Shown here piece by piece: positions 8,254-16,330 of a DNA stretch of 19,274 nucleotides. Within the stretch, counting starts at the first letter, position 1, and each line of letters opens with the position of its first letter. Origin of the DNA: Limnospira sp050045915 (GTDB lineage: Bacteria > Cyanobacteriota > Cyanobacteriia > Cyanobacteriales > Microcoleaceae). The notes under the pieces are model-generated. The model had not been told where the DNA came from and searched no databases. It saw nothing but the letters and a program-made list of their open reading frames with translations. The stretch lies in assembly GCA_050045915.1 (NCBI GenBank), contig JBNGCR010000094.1, positions 1-19,274 of the forward strand, in the 5' to 3' direction. The position numbers and the translations under genes are program-made.

Positions 8254-9576
8254 TTAAAGCTGGGTAGGCAAAGTCACGCGGAACTCGGCTCCCCGTCCCG
8301 GTTGGGAAACTAAATCAATCCTCCCTCCGTGTTTATCTTCGACAATTTGACGGACGATCGCCAACCCCAGTCCGGTTCCCTTTCCGACACTTTTGGTTGT
8401 ATATAAATAGTCGAATATTTTATCCTGAATTTCCGGCATCATGCCGATGCCGTTATCTCGAATGCGAATCCCGACAAGTCCCGATTCAGGAAAAAATTCT
8501 GTTTCAATTGTAATACAATTGGGATCTGCTGAAATTTCATCAAAGCTCCGGCCGCAATTTTTCTCTTCAACCGCATCGATCGCATTCGAGAGCAAGTTCA
8601 TAAACACTTGGTTTAATTGTCCGGGATAACATTTAATATCCGGCAATTTTCCATACTTTTTAATAATGTCGATGGGGGGGCGATCGCCATTCCCCTTGAG
8701 GCGATGCTTTAAAATCATCAGGGTGCTATCAATGCCATCATGGAGATCGAATTCCACCCCAGCTTGACTATCCGAGCGAGAAAACGTTCGCATCGAACTG
8801 CTGATGTCTGCCAGTCGTTTGGTTCCTTCTTTCATGGAATCCAGCAATTGAGTAAAATCTTCGGCGAGATACTCCAAATCGACCTCTTCAATCTCCTCTA
8901 AAATTTCCGGTTCCGGTTCGGGATAGTATTTGCCGTAAAGTTCGAGGAGATGAATTAAATCTCGGGCGTAATTCTGAGCGTGGGACAAATTTCCGGCGAT
9001 ACAACTGACGGGATTGTTAATTTCGTGGGCAACTCCAGCAACCAGTTGTCCCAAGGAAGACATTTTTTCGCTCAAAACGAGTTGGGACTGAGCCTTCTCA
9101 AGTTGCGATGTCCGCTCCTTAACTTTCTGTTCGAGTTGGCCGTTGAGTTCGGCCAGTTGTCGATTTTTATCGGCGAGTTCTCGCGTTAAAGACCGCAACT
9201 TCAATTGCAGGTTGATGCGGGCCAGGACTTCTTCCTGCTGAAAGGGTTTGGTGATGTAGTCTACCGCCCCCAATGACAGCCCCTTAACTTTGTTATCTGT
9301 ATCTGCAAGAGCCGTCATAAAAATAATCGGTAAATCTCGATGCTTCGGATTAGTTTTAATCTGCCGACAAGTTTCAAAACCGTCAATTCCTGGCATCATC
9401 ACATCCAGCAAAATCAAATCGGGAAGGGCGGATTGAAGTTTGTTGATTGCGTCCCACCCATCTTTGGCGACCAGAACTCTGAAGCCAACTTTTCGGAGAA
9501 ATTCAAATAGAACTTTGATATTGGTGGGATTGTCATCGACGACCAGGAGGGTCGCTTGTTCTTCGTTCGAGTTCAT
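8254..9576 (-). CDS. Response regulator-histidine kinase (REC-HisKA-HATPase)
   Basis: This 440-residue soluble protein has a receiver first (about 8-125) with acidic pair D14-D15, phospho-acceptor D58 and K110. A coiled coil (about 128-170) leads to a transmitter. In the transmitter, SSLGQLVAGVAHEINNP places the phospho-histidine at H184, a type with HEINNP rather than HELRTP. The HATPase domain has N327/N331, DNGIGM from 374 and GTGLGL at 400-405. An acidic insert (about 219-236, many Glu) sits within the dimerisation region. Such REC-first kinases receive phosphate from another kinase and then modulate their own output. The gene starts 3 nt after the stop of the GGDEF-EAL gene, so the two are almost certainly co-translated. 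Its receiver closely resembles that of the GGDEF-EAL protein, which suggests domain duplication and a common phosphodonor. Confidence 0.93.
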   Translation of the reverse strand: MNSNEEQATLLVVDDNPTNIKVLFEFLRKVGFRVLVAKDGWDAINKLQSALPDLILLDVMMPGIDGFETCRQIKTNPKHRDLPIIFMTALADTDNKVKGLSLGAVDYITKPFQQEEVLARINLQLKLRSLTRELADKNRQLAELNGQLEQKVKERTSQLEKAQSQLVLSEKMSSLGQLVAGVAHEINNPVSCIAGNLSHAQNYARDLIHLLELYGKYYPEPEPEILEEIEEVDLEYLAEDFTQLLDSMKEGTKRLADISSSMRTFSRSDSQAGVEFDLHDGIDSTLMILKHRLKGNGDRPPIDIIKKYGKLPDIKCYPGQLNQVFMNLLSNAIDAVEEKNCGRSFDEISADPNCITIETEFFPESGLVGIRIRDNGIGMMPEIQDKIFDYLYTTKSVGKGTGLGLAIVRQIVEDKHGGRIDLVSQPGRGAEFRVTLPTQL

Positions 9577-9579
9577 AAT

Positions 9580-11451
9580 TCAACGGGTGATAGAAAATTG
9601 TCCGGTTAAAAATTGAGTTGCCTCTCGGCTGGGTAAGGGTTGAGAAAAAAGATAACCCTGTCCAAACTCACACCCCAATTGGATCAGCTTATTCAATTGT
9701 TCTCGGGTTTCGATTCCTTCGGCAACAACATCCATTTTGAGATGATGGGCGAGGGAAATAATGGTTTGAACGATTTTCTCTCCTTCATTATTATTGTCCA
9801 TCAAACGCATCACAAAAGAGCGGTCAATTTTCAGCGTATCTAGCGGGAAGTTGTGCAGGCGACTCAAGGAGGAATGTCCAGTGCCGAAATCGTCGATACA
9901 AAGTTTGATACCCAAGTCGTGCAGTTGTTGCAGAATCTCGATCGCGTGATGGGCGGTTTTCAAAAAATCGCTCTCCGTAACTTCGAGTTTGATCGCCGAA
10001 CTTTCAACTTCATACCTTCGCATTATCCCCCGCACCTGGGCGACGATTTCAGGCTGTTGCAATCTTTGAGCCGAACAATTAATATTGACAATGGGGAACT
10101 CTTTGATCTCCAGCTCTTTTCGCCATTGATTGAGTTGCTGGCAGGCTAACTTAAAGGCTAAAAAGTCGATGGCAGAAATCAAGCCGATCTCTTGGGCAAC
10201 TTCGATAAATGCCCCCGGCGAGACAATTCCCCGCCGCGGATGTCGCCATCGGATCAGGGCTTCAAATCCCGTTAATTTCTGAGTTGACAGGGAAACGATC
10301 GGTTGGTAATATAAACAAAACTGCTCTTCTTCAATTCCCTGACGGAGGTCGGATTCGAGTTGAATCCGCTCTAAGGCTCCGGCCTGCACTTCGGGTGTCA
10401 AGACGACGGAACATCCCCGGCCTATTTGCTTGGCTTGGTAGATGGCGATATCCGCATCTCGGAGAATATCGGTCGGTTTTTGATAGCCGTTCATGGAAGG
10501 GACGATGCCGATGCTAACTTGGACAAATAATTGATAATTGTCAATCTGAAACGGTTTTTTAAATCGTTTAAATATCGCTTCAGTTAATTGACATTGCCAG
10601 CTTTCTTCCCACTGTCCCGGAACCACAATCAGAAATTCATCCCCTCCCAGTCTGGCAATTTTTGAGCCGAGTGTCAGGCAGCTTTTTAACCGATTTGCCA
10701 CGGTTTTTAACAGTTCATCTCCGACCAAATGACCGAAGCGATCGTTGATTTTTTTGAACCGATCTAAATCCACAAATAAAATTGAATACTGATTTCCCCC
10801 CCGTTGATGCTCTCGAATTTTTTCGGACAAAAACTGTAGCAGCCAAGCGCGATTAAATAAACCCGTCAGAGAATCGTGGGTGGCTTGATGGCGTAGCTTA
10901 TCTTCTCGCAGTTGCAATTTTTTTAAGGCTTGTGAGAGTTCTTGCGTTCGTTCTTGAACTCGGAAATCCAGTTTTTGGTTGAGTTGCTTCAATTCTGATT
11001 CTACGGCTAATCGGGCGGCAATTTCTTCGCTCAAGTTGTGATTTTTTTCTTGCAAGCTACGGTTCAAATCATGTAATTTTAGGTGCAATTTAACCCGACT
11101 CAAAACTTCTTCTTGCTGCAAAGGTTTGGTCACATAATCGACGGCTCCCAAGGCGAATCCTTCGATCTTATTTTCGATTTCGGCAAGGGCGGTCATGAAG
11201 ATCACGGGAATTTCTCGGGTGGTGGGGTCTTCTTTGAGGCGCCGGCAGACTTCAAAACCATCGATTTTGGGCATCATTATATCCAACAAAATTATATCGG
11301 GAGTCACCTCCTGTATTTTTCTCAGCGCATCTTCCCCGCTGGTGGATACTAAAACTCGAAAACTATATCTTTTCAGAAAATTAAAAATGATTCTTATATT
11401 ATTAGGATTATCATCGACAATTAGAATTAAATAAAGTCGATCTTGATTCAT
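9580..11451 (-). CDS. Response regulator with GGDEF and EAL domains (c-di-GMP turnover)
   Basis: The 623-residue protein is REC (about 6-123; D57 phospho-acceptor, K109), a coiled coil (about 125-182), GGDEF (about 186-350) and EAL (about 362-615). The cyclase signature GGDEF at 269-273 is intact, with the D-L-D-R-F-K metal segment at 228-233. The inhibitory RxxD I-site is absent: the four residues at that spot are TLGS (260-263). The phosphodiesterase side keeps EAL (397-399), NIN (456-458), E490, DDFGTG (520-525), K541 and E578. Both activities therefore look chemically possible: making c-di-GMP from GTP and hydrolysing it to pGpG. Phosphorylation of the receiver would set the balance. It is the first gene of the three-gene operon. 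The ATG at 11451 has only a weak AGGCAG upstream. Confidence 0.95.
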   Translation of the reverse strand: MNQDRLYLILIVDDNPNNIRIIFNFLKRYSFRVLVSTSGEDALRKIQEVTPDIILLDIMMPKIDGFEVCRRLKEDPTTREIPVIFMTALAEIENKIEGFALGAVDYVTKPLQQEEVLSRVKLHLKLHDLNRSLQEKNHNLSEEIAARLAVESELKQLNQKLDFRVQERTQELSQALKKLQLREDKLRHQATHDSLTGLFNRAWLLQFLSEKIREHQRGGNQYSILFVDLDRFKKINDRFGHLVGDELLKTVANRLKSCLTLGSKIARLGGDEFLIVVPGQWEESWQCQLTEAIFKRFKKPFQIDNYQLFVQVSIGIVPSMNGYQKPTDILRDADIAIYQAKQIGRGCSVVLTPEVQAGALERIQLESDLRQGIEEEQFCLYYQPIVSLSTQKLTGFEALIRWRHPRRGIVSPGAFIEVAQEIGLISAIDFLAFKLACQQLNQWRKELEIKEFPIVNINCSAQRLQQPEIVAQVRGIMRRYEVESSAIKLEVTESDFLKTAHHAIEILQQLHDLGIKLCIDDFGTGHSSLSRLHNFPLDTLKIDRSFVMRLMDNNNEGEKIVQTIISLAHHLKMDVVAEGIETREQLNKLIQLGCEFGQGYLFSQPLPSREATQFLTGQFSITR

Positions 11452-11984
11452 TTCTGCCTATTAATGCGTCAAAGGGTTTTTGTTTGTAGGAGATTTTAAC
11501 GCCGATCCGGCGATCGCGGAATAATCGCTCGTCAACAAATCGTGAAATAGGGAGACGTTCGCCGATCGCGTTCACAAACTGTAACGCTCGCCATGCAATC
11601 GTCTCATCATTTCTGAAGCCCGACATCTCACCATCGGATTTCTATATTGTTTTTCCGAATGCGATTCGAGTCCGATGGAGATCGATCGGCTTTTCTTTAT
11701 TTTTGACGAACCCGAGCCACTTGACCTGCACCCCCCTTTTGGCGACTTCCTACATCCGAGAAGCATCGGCGGTTCGCCTGGAAACGTCCCAGTTGTCGGG
11801 AGACAGCATCGGATTTTAACTCCATTGCGCTCCTTTGATACAAGCAGAATCACCCCAATCGAATATGATTAGGGTATCATACCCAGTTTAAACAATTCAT
11901 CTTAAAATCAGATTAACAGTAGGTTATCATGAAATAGCCGTCCTTAATTTTGATCAAAACTCGACGCTAATTTGAGGATTTGCA
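11452..11984. other. 533-bp divergent intergenic region, no gene seen
   Basis: This spacer lies between the start of the signalling operon (minus) and mnmH (plus), so it must hold both promoters. I see no convincing coding sequence. Two minus-strand frames (11411-11626 and 11572-11853) are open but have no recognisable domain or Shine-Dalgarno. The only discrete element is a near-perfect palindrome at 11872-11884 (GGGTAT-C-ATACCC), which could be an operator. A stop-to-start scan gave no clear -35/-10 pair for either side. Confidence 0.6.
11872..11884. promoter_or_regulatory. Palindrome GGGTAT-C-ATACCC, possible operator
   Basis: GGGTAT (11872-11877) and ATACCC (11879-11884) are exact inverted repeats around one base. 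They lie 101 bp before the mnmH start, in the only shared regulatory space of mnmH and the c-di-GMP operon. A short palindrome of this size is typical of a dimeric repressor site. No specific regulator is identifiable. Confidence 0.3.
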
Positions 11985-13013
11985 TTGTCGATGGCTCAAT
12001 CCCTAAATCCCGATCGCTTTTTTCAAGCTCCCGGCCCAATTTTAGACGTCCGCAGTCCGGGCGAATACGCCCAAGGCCACATCCCGGGGGCGATCGCATT
12101 TCCCCTGTTCACCGACGAAGAACGGGCAAAGGTGGGAATTTGCTACAAACATGAAGGCCGCGATCGCGCAGTGGAGTTGGGTTTCGCCATCGCAGGCCCC
12201 AAATTTTCCCACTTCATCGCCGCCGCCGGAGAACTCGCCCCGGACCGCCAAATTCGGATGTACTGTTGGCGGGGGGGAATGCGGAGCGGCGGCGTGAGTT
12301 GGGTGTTGGAAATGGGCGGCTGGCGAGTGTCCCTCCTCGCCGGGGGATACAAAGCCTTCCGAGGCTGGGGGCGATCGCAATTTCAAACCCCCAAAAAAAT
12401 CGTGATTCTCGGCGGGATGACGGGAACCGGAAAAACCGACATCCTCCACGCCCTCGCCGCTCGGGGAGAACAGGTTCTCGACTTGGAGGGACTCGCCCGC
12501 CACCGGGGGAGCAGCTACGGCAGTTTGGGACAGCCGCCCCAGCCGACAAACGAACAATTTTGGAACCAGATCGCGATCGCCTGGGCGGGTTTCGACCCCG
12601 AACGGCGGGTTTGGATCGAAGCGGAAAGCAAGCGGATCGGCTTGTGTCGCATCCCAGAAGAGCTTTACCGGCAGATGGACCAGGCGCCGGTCATCGAGAT
12701 CGGGCGACCCCGCCACGAGCGTCTGAAGCTGCTTGTGGAGGCCTACGGAGATGCGGAGATCGAGAAATTGATCGGGGCGACGGAGCGGATTCGCAAGCGC
12801 CTGGGGGGGACGCGAACCCGGGAGGCGATCGCATTTTTGGAGCAGGGAAAACTGGCCGAAGCCTTCGATTTGATCCTGTATTACTACGACAAAACCTATG
12901 CCTACGACTTGGAACGGCGGCAAGTCCCCCTCCACGGCGTGGACGGGGCGGGCTGTTCCCCCGATGAAGCGGCAACCCGCCTGCTGCAAAAGGCGCGGGC
13001 GATTTTCGGTTAA
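11985..13013 (+). CDS. mnmH: tRNA 2-selenouridine synthase
   Basis: MnmH (SelU/YbbB) replaces sulfur with selenium in 2-thiouridine at tRNA position 34, using selenophosphate. It works through an S-geranyl intermediate made from geranyl diphosphate. The 342 residues show the family's two parts. The first is an N-terminal rhodanese domain with LDVRSPGEY (20-28) and catalytic C94 in CWRGGMRS. The second is a P-loop part with Walker A GGMTGTGKT (143-151), then ESKRIG and the CWR-type C-terminal helices. The length is normal. The TTG at 11985 has AGGA (11975-11978) 6 nt upstream. The ATG at 11991 is the alternative, 12 nt from the same site. No selD is present in the window, so the selenophosphate source must lie elsewhere; without one the enzyme could still geranylate. 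Confidence 0.95.
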   Translation: MSMAQSLNPDRFFQAPGPILDVRSPGEYAQGHIPGAIAFPLFTDEERAKVGICYKHEGRDRAVELGFAIAGPKFSHFIAAAGELAPDRQIRMYCWRGGMRSGGVSWVLEMGGWRVSLLAGGYKAFRGWGRSQFQTPKKIVILGGMTGTGKTDILHALAARGEQVLDLEGLARHRGSSYGSLGQPPQPTNEQFWNQIAIAWAGFDPERRVWIEAESKRIGLCRIPEELYRQMDQAPVIEIGRPRHERLKLLVEAYGDAEIEKLIGATERIRKRLGGTRTREAIAFLEQGKLAEAFDLILYYYDKTYAYDLERRQVPLHGVDGAGCSPDEAATRLLQKARAIFG

Positions 13014-13420
13014 ACCTGTAGAGCTTCGTTCCGGCTTTCCTATGTTTTTTTTGAACAGACGGGGCGCATATCATAGCGCTGCGTACAGGTAATCGGTCAT
13101 CAGTAATAGGGAACTCAAACTGCTTTTCTATAAAGGTTGTCAGCTTTCTGACCCAATTTGAACCGTCACCCCTTGTCTCGCTCATTGCGATATTTTTATA
13201 GCAATGCGCGAAGAGTGTGTTTACAGATTCGGGATTGGGGAGTCGGTATTAGGGAGTCGGGGCGATTTTGCGCCTCAAAATGATGGTGGCGATCGCCGAA
13301 TCTCCGGCACAATTTCAGATCCAGTAAGGGATGGGAAGCGATCGCTTATCGAGCCGGAAATGATGTCCGATGTTTCCTTTTGCGATACAATATGATGCAC
13401 AAGCCAGATGCGATCGCCCC
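13014..13420. other. Intergenic region with dispersed short repeats, no gene
   Basis: About 400 bp without a supported gene. CATTGC (13183-13188) and GCAATG (13201-13206) flank an AT-rich 12-nt loop. GGGAGTCGG occurs twice (13238-13246 and 13252-13260). The 12-mer ATAGCGCTGCGT (13073-13084) recurs at 18732-18743. HIP1 sites are present near 13290, 13340 and 13410. These look like dispersed cyanobacterial intergenic repeats. The glycosyltransferase promoter must lie here, but I cannot point to it. Confidence 0.6.
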
Positions 13421-14503
13421 ATGACCGAAAAAGCTCTCAAATTGCTGTTCATGTCAACCCCCGTCGGCCCCATCGGCTCGGGATTGGGAGGGGGGGTCGA
13501 GTTGGCATTATTCAACATTACCAAAGTGCTGCGAGGGCGGGGCCACGAGATCCGGGTCGTCGCTCCCCAGGGCTCAAAATTGGACTCAATTTCGATGGTC
13601 GAAATTCCAGGACAATTGCAGCCAACGGCCCAAAATACAGAGCGAAATTCCCCCATCATCCTGCCAGAAAATTCCGTTTTGGAGCAGATGTGGGAATACG
13701 GACGTCAAGTCCAAAATGACTACGATGCGATCGTCAATTTTGCCTTCGACTGGCTACCCTTTTATTTGACCCCATTTTTTCGGACTCCCATCGCCCACTA
13801 TGTCAGTATGTGTTCGTTAATTTCCGCCTTAGATCGGGTCATTTGCGCGGTGATGAAACAGTATCCGGGGACGGTCAGATTTACCACCCAAACCCAGGCG
13901 ACGACCTTCAATTGTGGGGAGGGGAAATCCCCCACTTTTCCCGACGGGCTGGAAATCTCCCGCTATCAGTTTTGTGAAAAACCGGATCGTGAACTGGCTT
14001 GGATGGGGAGAATTTCACCGGAAAAGGGCTTAGAAGACGGGGTAGAAGCGGCACAAAAAACAGGGATTCCCCTGGTTATTTTCGGCAAAATTCAAGATGA
14101 AAATTACTGGCAAAAAATCCTCGAAACTTACCCCGATGCCCCCGTCAATTACGTCGGATTTTTGGATACCGATCGCCTCCAAGAACGACTGAGGCACTGT
14201 CGGGGGTTGCTGATGACTCACCGCTGGGTAGAAGCCTTCGGCAACGTGGCGGTGGAAGCGTTAGCCTGCGGCGTCCCGGTGATCGCCTACCGCCGGGGGG
14301 GGCCAGCCGAAATTGTCCGGCATGGCGAAACGGGTTGGCTGGTGGAACCCGACAGCGTGGAGGGGTTGATCGAGGCGATCGCAAATCTGGATCAAATTGA
14401 CCGAAAAAAATGTCGCCAACAAGCCGAAATGGAATACTCTTTGGAAGTATTTGGCGATCGGATAGAACGGTGGTTATTCCAAGTTCGAGATACCCGAAGT
14501 TAA
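13421..14503 (+). CDS. GT4-family glycosyltransferase
   Basis: This is a GT-B fold retaining glycosyltransferase of 360 residues from this start. The N-terminal half opens with the strand LKLLFMSTPVGP, followed by a glycine-rich loop (GSGLGGGVE) that binds acceptor or phosphate in this family. The C-terminal half has GRISPEKG and the EX7E-type catalytic motif EAFGNVAVE (E271 and E279). These are followed by CGVPVIAYRRGGPAEIV and HGETGWLVEPDS, the usual nucleotide-sugar binding segment. No membrane helices are seen. Donor and acceptor cannot be told; such enzymes build exopolysaccharide, lipopolysaccharide or glycolipids. An in-frame ATG at 13370 would add 17 residues (MFPFAIQYDA...), but the family-like part begins at MTEKALKL, so I start at 13421. 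It stands alone, with no other sugar genes nearby. Confidence 0.88.
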   Translation: MTEKALKLLFMSTPVGPIGSGLGGGVELALFNITKVLRGRGHEIRVVAPQGSKLDSISMVEIPGQLQPTAQNTERNSPIILPENSVLEQMWEYGRQVQNDYDAIVNFAFDWLPFYLTPFFRTPIAHYVSMCSLISALDRVICAVMKQYPGTVRFTTQTQATTFNCGEGKSPTFPDGLEISRYQFCEKPDRELAWMGRISPEKGLEDGVEAAQKTGIPLVIFGKIQDENYWQKILETYPDAPVNYVGFLDTDRLQERLRHCRGLLMTHRWVEAFGNVAVEALACGVPVIAYRRGGPAEIVRHGETGWLVEPDSVEGLIEAIANLDQIDRKKCRQQAEMEYSLEVFGDRIERWLFQVRDTRS

Positions 14504-14514
14504 TCAAACCGTAG

Positions 14515-14576
14515 GGGCAAGCCTCTGCGCTTGCCCAAAACTTGCCGGAATGCTGGGCAACCCTATAAGGTTGCCC
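14515..14576. repeat. Two tandem perfect hairpins after the glycosyltransferase
   Basis: GGGCAAGC (14515-14522) pairs with GCTTGCCC (14529-14536), and GGGCAACC (14555-14562) with GGTTGCCC (14569-14576). Each stem is 8 bp with a 6-nt loop. The unit as a whole begins GTAGGGGC and ends GCCCCCAC, so an outer stem is also possible. No T-run follows on the + strand. Elements that begin GTAGGGGC and fold back are common dispersed repeats in cyanobacteria. It could also protect the mRNA 3' end. Confidence 0.6.
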
Positions 14577-14603
14577 CCACAAAAAAGGAAGCCAAGGAAA
14601 GCA

Positions 14604-14754
14604 ATCAATAATTATCAATNNNNNNNNNNNNNNNNNNNNNNNNNNNNNNNNNNNNNNNNNNNNNNNNNNNNNNNNNNNNNNNNNNNNNNNNNNNNNNNNN
14701 NNNNNNNNNNNNNNNNNNNATCAATGATCAATTATCAATTATCAATTATCAATT
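14604..14754. repeat. ATCAATT heptamer tandem repeat array, interrupted by the gap
   Basis: After the gap, five consecutive 7-bp units run from 14720 to 14754 (ATCAATG, then four ATCAATT). Before the gap the same motif appears at 14604-14619. This is a short tandemly repeated repetitive sequence of the kind known from filamentous cyanobacteria. The array ends 4 bp before the tldD stop codon. Confidence 0.85.
14620..14719. other. Assembly gap of exactly 100 N
   Basis: The run of N is exactly 100 long and is flanked on both sides by the same heptamer repeat. This is the convention for a scaffold gap of unknown size, so distances across it are not reliable. The missing piece may be only more repeats or something larger. 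Confidence 0.95.
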
Positions 14755-14758
14755 ATCC

Positions 14759-16195
14759 CTACATTTCCGCTTCTCCCCCCACCACCACATTCCGAATCCG
14801 CAAACTCGGGCCGCCGCAGCCCACGGGGAGGCCGTTCTGTCCCCCCTTGCCGCAACCCCCCGACTCATCCCAATAAAAATCGTCGCCGATCGCCTCAATA
14901 TCCGCTAAAGTCGTAAACACATTACCCGATAAAGTGACATCCCGCACGGGTTCAGCCAATTTCCCGTCGCGGATCATCCAGGCTTCCCCGGCACTGAACG
15001 TGAACATTTCACCGTTGGTCATTCCCCCCAGCCAATTTCGCGCATAAACCCCCTCTTTCACCTCATTAAATAGATCCGGGACAGGTGTATCGCCCCGTTC
15101 GATCCAAGTATTCGTCATCCGCACCAAGGGGGGATAGTGGTAGTCCAGACAGCGGGCGTTTCCGGTAGGGGTTTCGTCCAGTTTCCCCGCCGTTTCCCGC
15201 GAGTGCAGGCGTCCGACGAGCATTCCATCTTTAATTAATTGCGTCTTCGTGGCGGGGGTGCCCTCATCGTCGTAAAAATAGCTGCCCCGGTGTCCCGCCG
15301 GCGCCGCGCCGTCGAAAATTTGCAGGTTTTTAGGGCCGAATTGCCGTCCGAGACTCATCACCTCCAGCAGATCCGGATTTTCGTAGGCCATATCCGCCTC
15401 CGAGAGGTGTCCGAAGGCTTCGTGGACGAACAAACCAGAGAGGATGGGGTCGATGACGACGGTGTAGAGATTTCCGCGGACGGGGGGCAAATCCAGGGAA
15501 TTAACGGCCCGCTGGGCGGCGCTGCGAACCTGGTCGTCGAGGCGGGTCAGATCTTCGTAGGCTTTGCGCGAACCGGTGGTTTCCCGCCCGGTTTGGACGG
15601 TTTCCCCGTTGCGGGCCGTGGCCGCGAACCGCATTTCCATGTCCGCCCAGCCCTGTTCCAGCAAGGTTCCCTCGGAGGTAGCCAGCAGGATGCGCTGGGT
15701 GCTGTCATTGTAGCGGACGGAGATAGTAGTGATGCGGTCGTCCACGCTGCGGAGGATGTCGCCGTAGCGATCGCACAATTCCTTTTTCTGAGACAGGGGG
15801 ATATCGCGGGGATCGGAACCCGTCAGAGGCAGGATGTAGGTGTCTTCGACGACGGGGATGGGGGCCAGGAGCGTCTCGTCGTCCCCGATCAGCCTCGCCA
15901 CCGCGATCGCCTCCTGGATGCGGTTTTCCAAAGCCGAGAGGTCGTTGAAACTGGCAAATCCCCAGCCCCCCCGGTGGCAGGCCCGCACCTGTCCGCCCAG
16001 GGAGATCCCCTCGCTGAGGGTTTCGATGCGATCGCCACGCAGCAAAATATTGGTTTCTTCCGCTTCCTCGACCCGGATCGCCAGATAATCGACCCCTTTG
16101 CCGTAGCGGGCGATCAGCTCCTGTAGGCGGGTTTTGACATCGGTCAGGACAGTGGGCATCATCGGCGGCACCATTGACTCAATCTGCCCTACCAT
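14759..16195 (-). CDS. tldD: TldD-type metalloprotease
   Basis: TldD is a zinc protease that, with its paralogue PmbA (TldE), degrades unfolded peptides and matures some ribosomally made peptides in the cytosol. The 478-residue protein shows the HExxxH zinc motif as HEAFGH (258-263) within FVHEAFGHLSEAD. The third zinc ligand lies in the conserved C-terminal segment GGCGKGGQ (C447). The closing GCGGPSLRIRNVVVGG is also typical. The substrate-cleft segment MTNGEMFTFSAGEAW is present. Length is normal for the family. The ATG at 16195 has GAGG close upstream. M13 (16159) is a possible shorter start, since the first dozen residues are not family-like. No pmbA is in the window. The 3' end abuts a heptamer repeat array and an assembly gap. 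Confidence 0.95.
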   Translation of the reverse strand: MVGQIESMVPPMMPTVLTDVKTRLQELIARYGKGVDYLAIRVEEAEETNILLRGDRIETLSEGISLGGQVRACHRGGWGFASFNDLSALENRIQEAIAVARLIGDDETLLAPIPVVEDTYILPLTGSDPRDIPLSQKKELCDRYGDILRSVDDRITTISVRYNDSTQRILLATSEGTLLEQGWADMEMRFAATARNGETVQTGRETTGSRKAYEDLTRLDDQVRSAAQRAVNSLDLPPVRGNLYTVVIDPILSGLFVHEAFGHLSEADMAYENPDLLEVMSLGRQFGPKNLQIFDGAAPAGHRGSYFYDDEGTPATKTQLIKDGMLVGRLHSRETAGKLDETPTGNARCLDYHYPPLVRMTNTWIERGDTPVPDLFNEVKEGVYARNWLGGMTNGEMFTFSAGEAWMIRDGKLAEPVRDVTLSGNVFTTLADIEAIGDDFYWDESGGCGKGGQNGLPVGCGGPSLRIRNVVVGGEAEM

Positions 16196-16225
16196 TTTGC
16201 CTCAGAGGCGGACAATTGCAAACGG

Positions 16226-16238
16226 GAAACCCGGTTTC
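16226..16238. repeat. Palindrome GAAACC-C-GGTTTC
   Basis: GAAACC (16226-16231) and GGTTTC (16233-16238) are inverted repeats around one base, within GGGAAACCCGGTTTCT. Sequences of this form recur in Oscillatoria-like genomes as I remember them. It lies between tldD and the TnpB remnant and could mark an old insertion edge. Confidence 0.4.
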
Positions 16239-16330
16239 TACCGCTTTATCGGTTCGGTTCTACGAATCTTGGCGATGACAAGAGCGGATATGCTGGAAAT
16301 AGAAAAAGTCAAAATCTTATCGATTCGGTT

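Noticed and set aside
11572..11853. 93-residue minus-strand open frame in the mnmH/c-di-GMP spacer
   Set aside because: No family resemblance and no ribosome site; codon usage is unlike the neighbours. It might be a decayed gene, but nothing supports that.
11830..11870. TTGATA and TATGAT as an mnmH promoter
   Set aside because: The spacing of 23 bp is too long for a sigma70 promoter.
12042..12989. Long minus-strand open frame opposite mnmH
   Set aside because: It is the antisense shadow of a clearly coding gene in high-GC DNA; its translation has no recognisable domain and no start signal.
14555..14590. Intrinsic terminator for the glycosyltransferase
   Set aside because: The second hairpin is followed by CCCCCACAAAAAA on the + strand, so there is no T-run in the right place.
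15239..16126. Long plus-strand open frame opposite tldD
   Set aside because: TldD on the minus strand is unmistakable, with its zinc motif and C-terminal signature; the opposite frame is a shadow.
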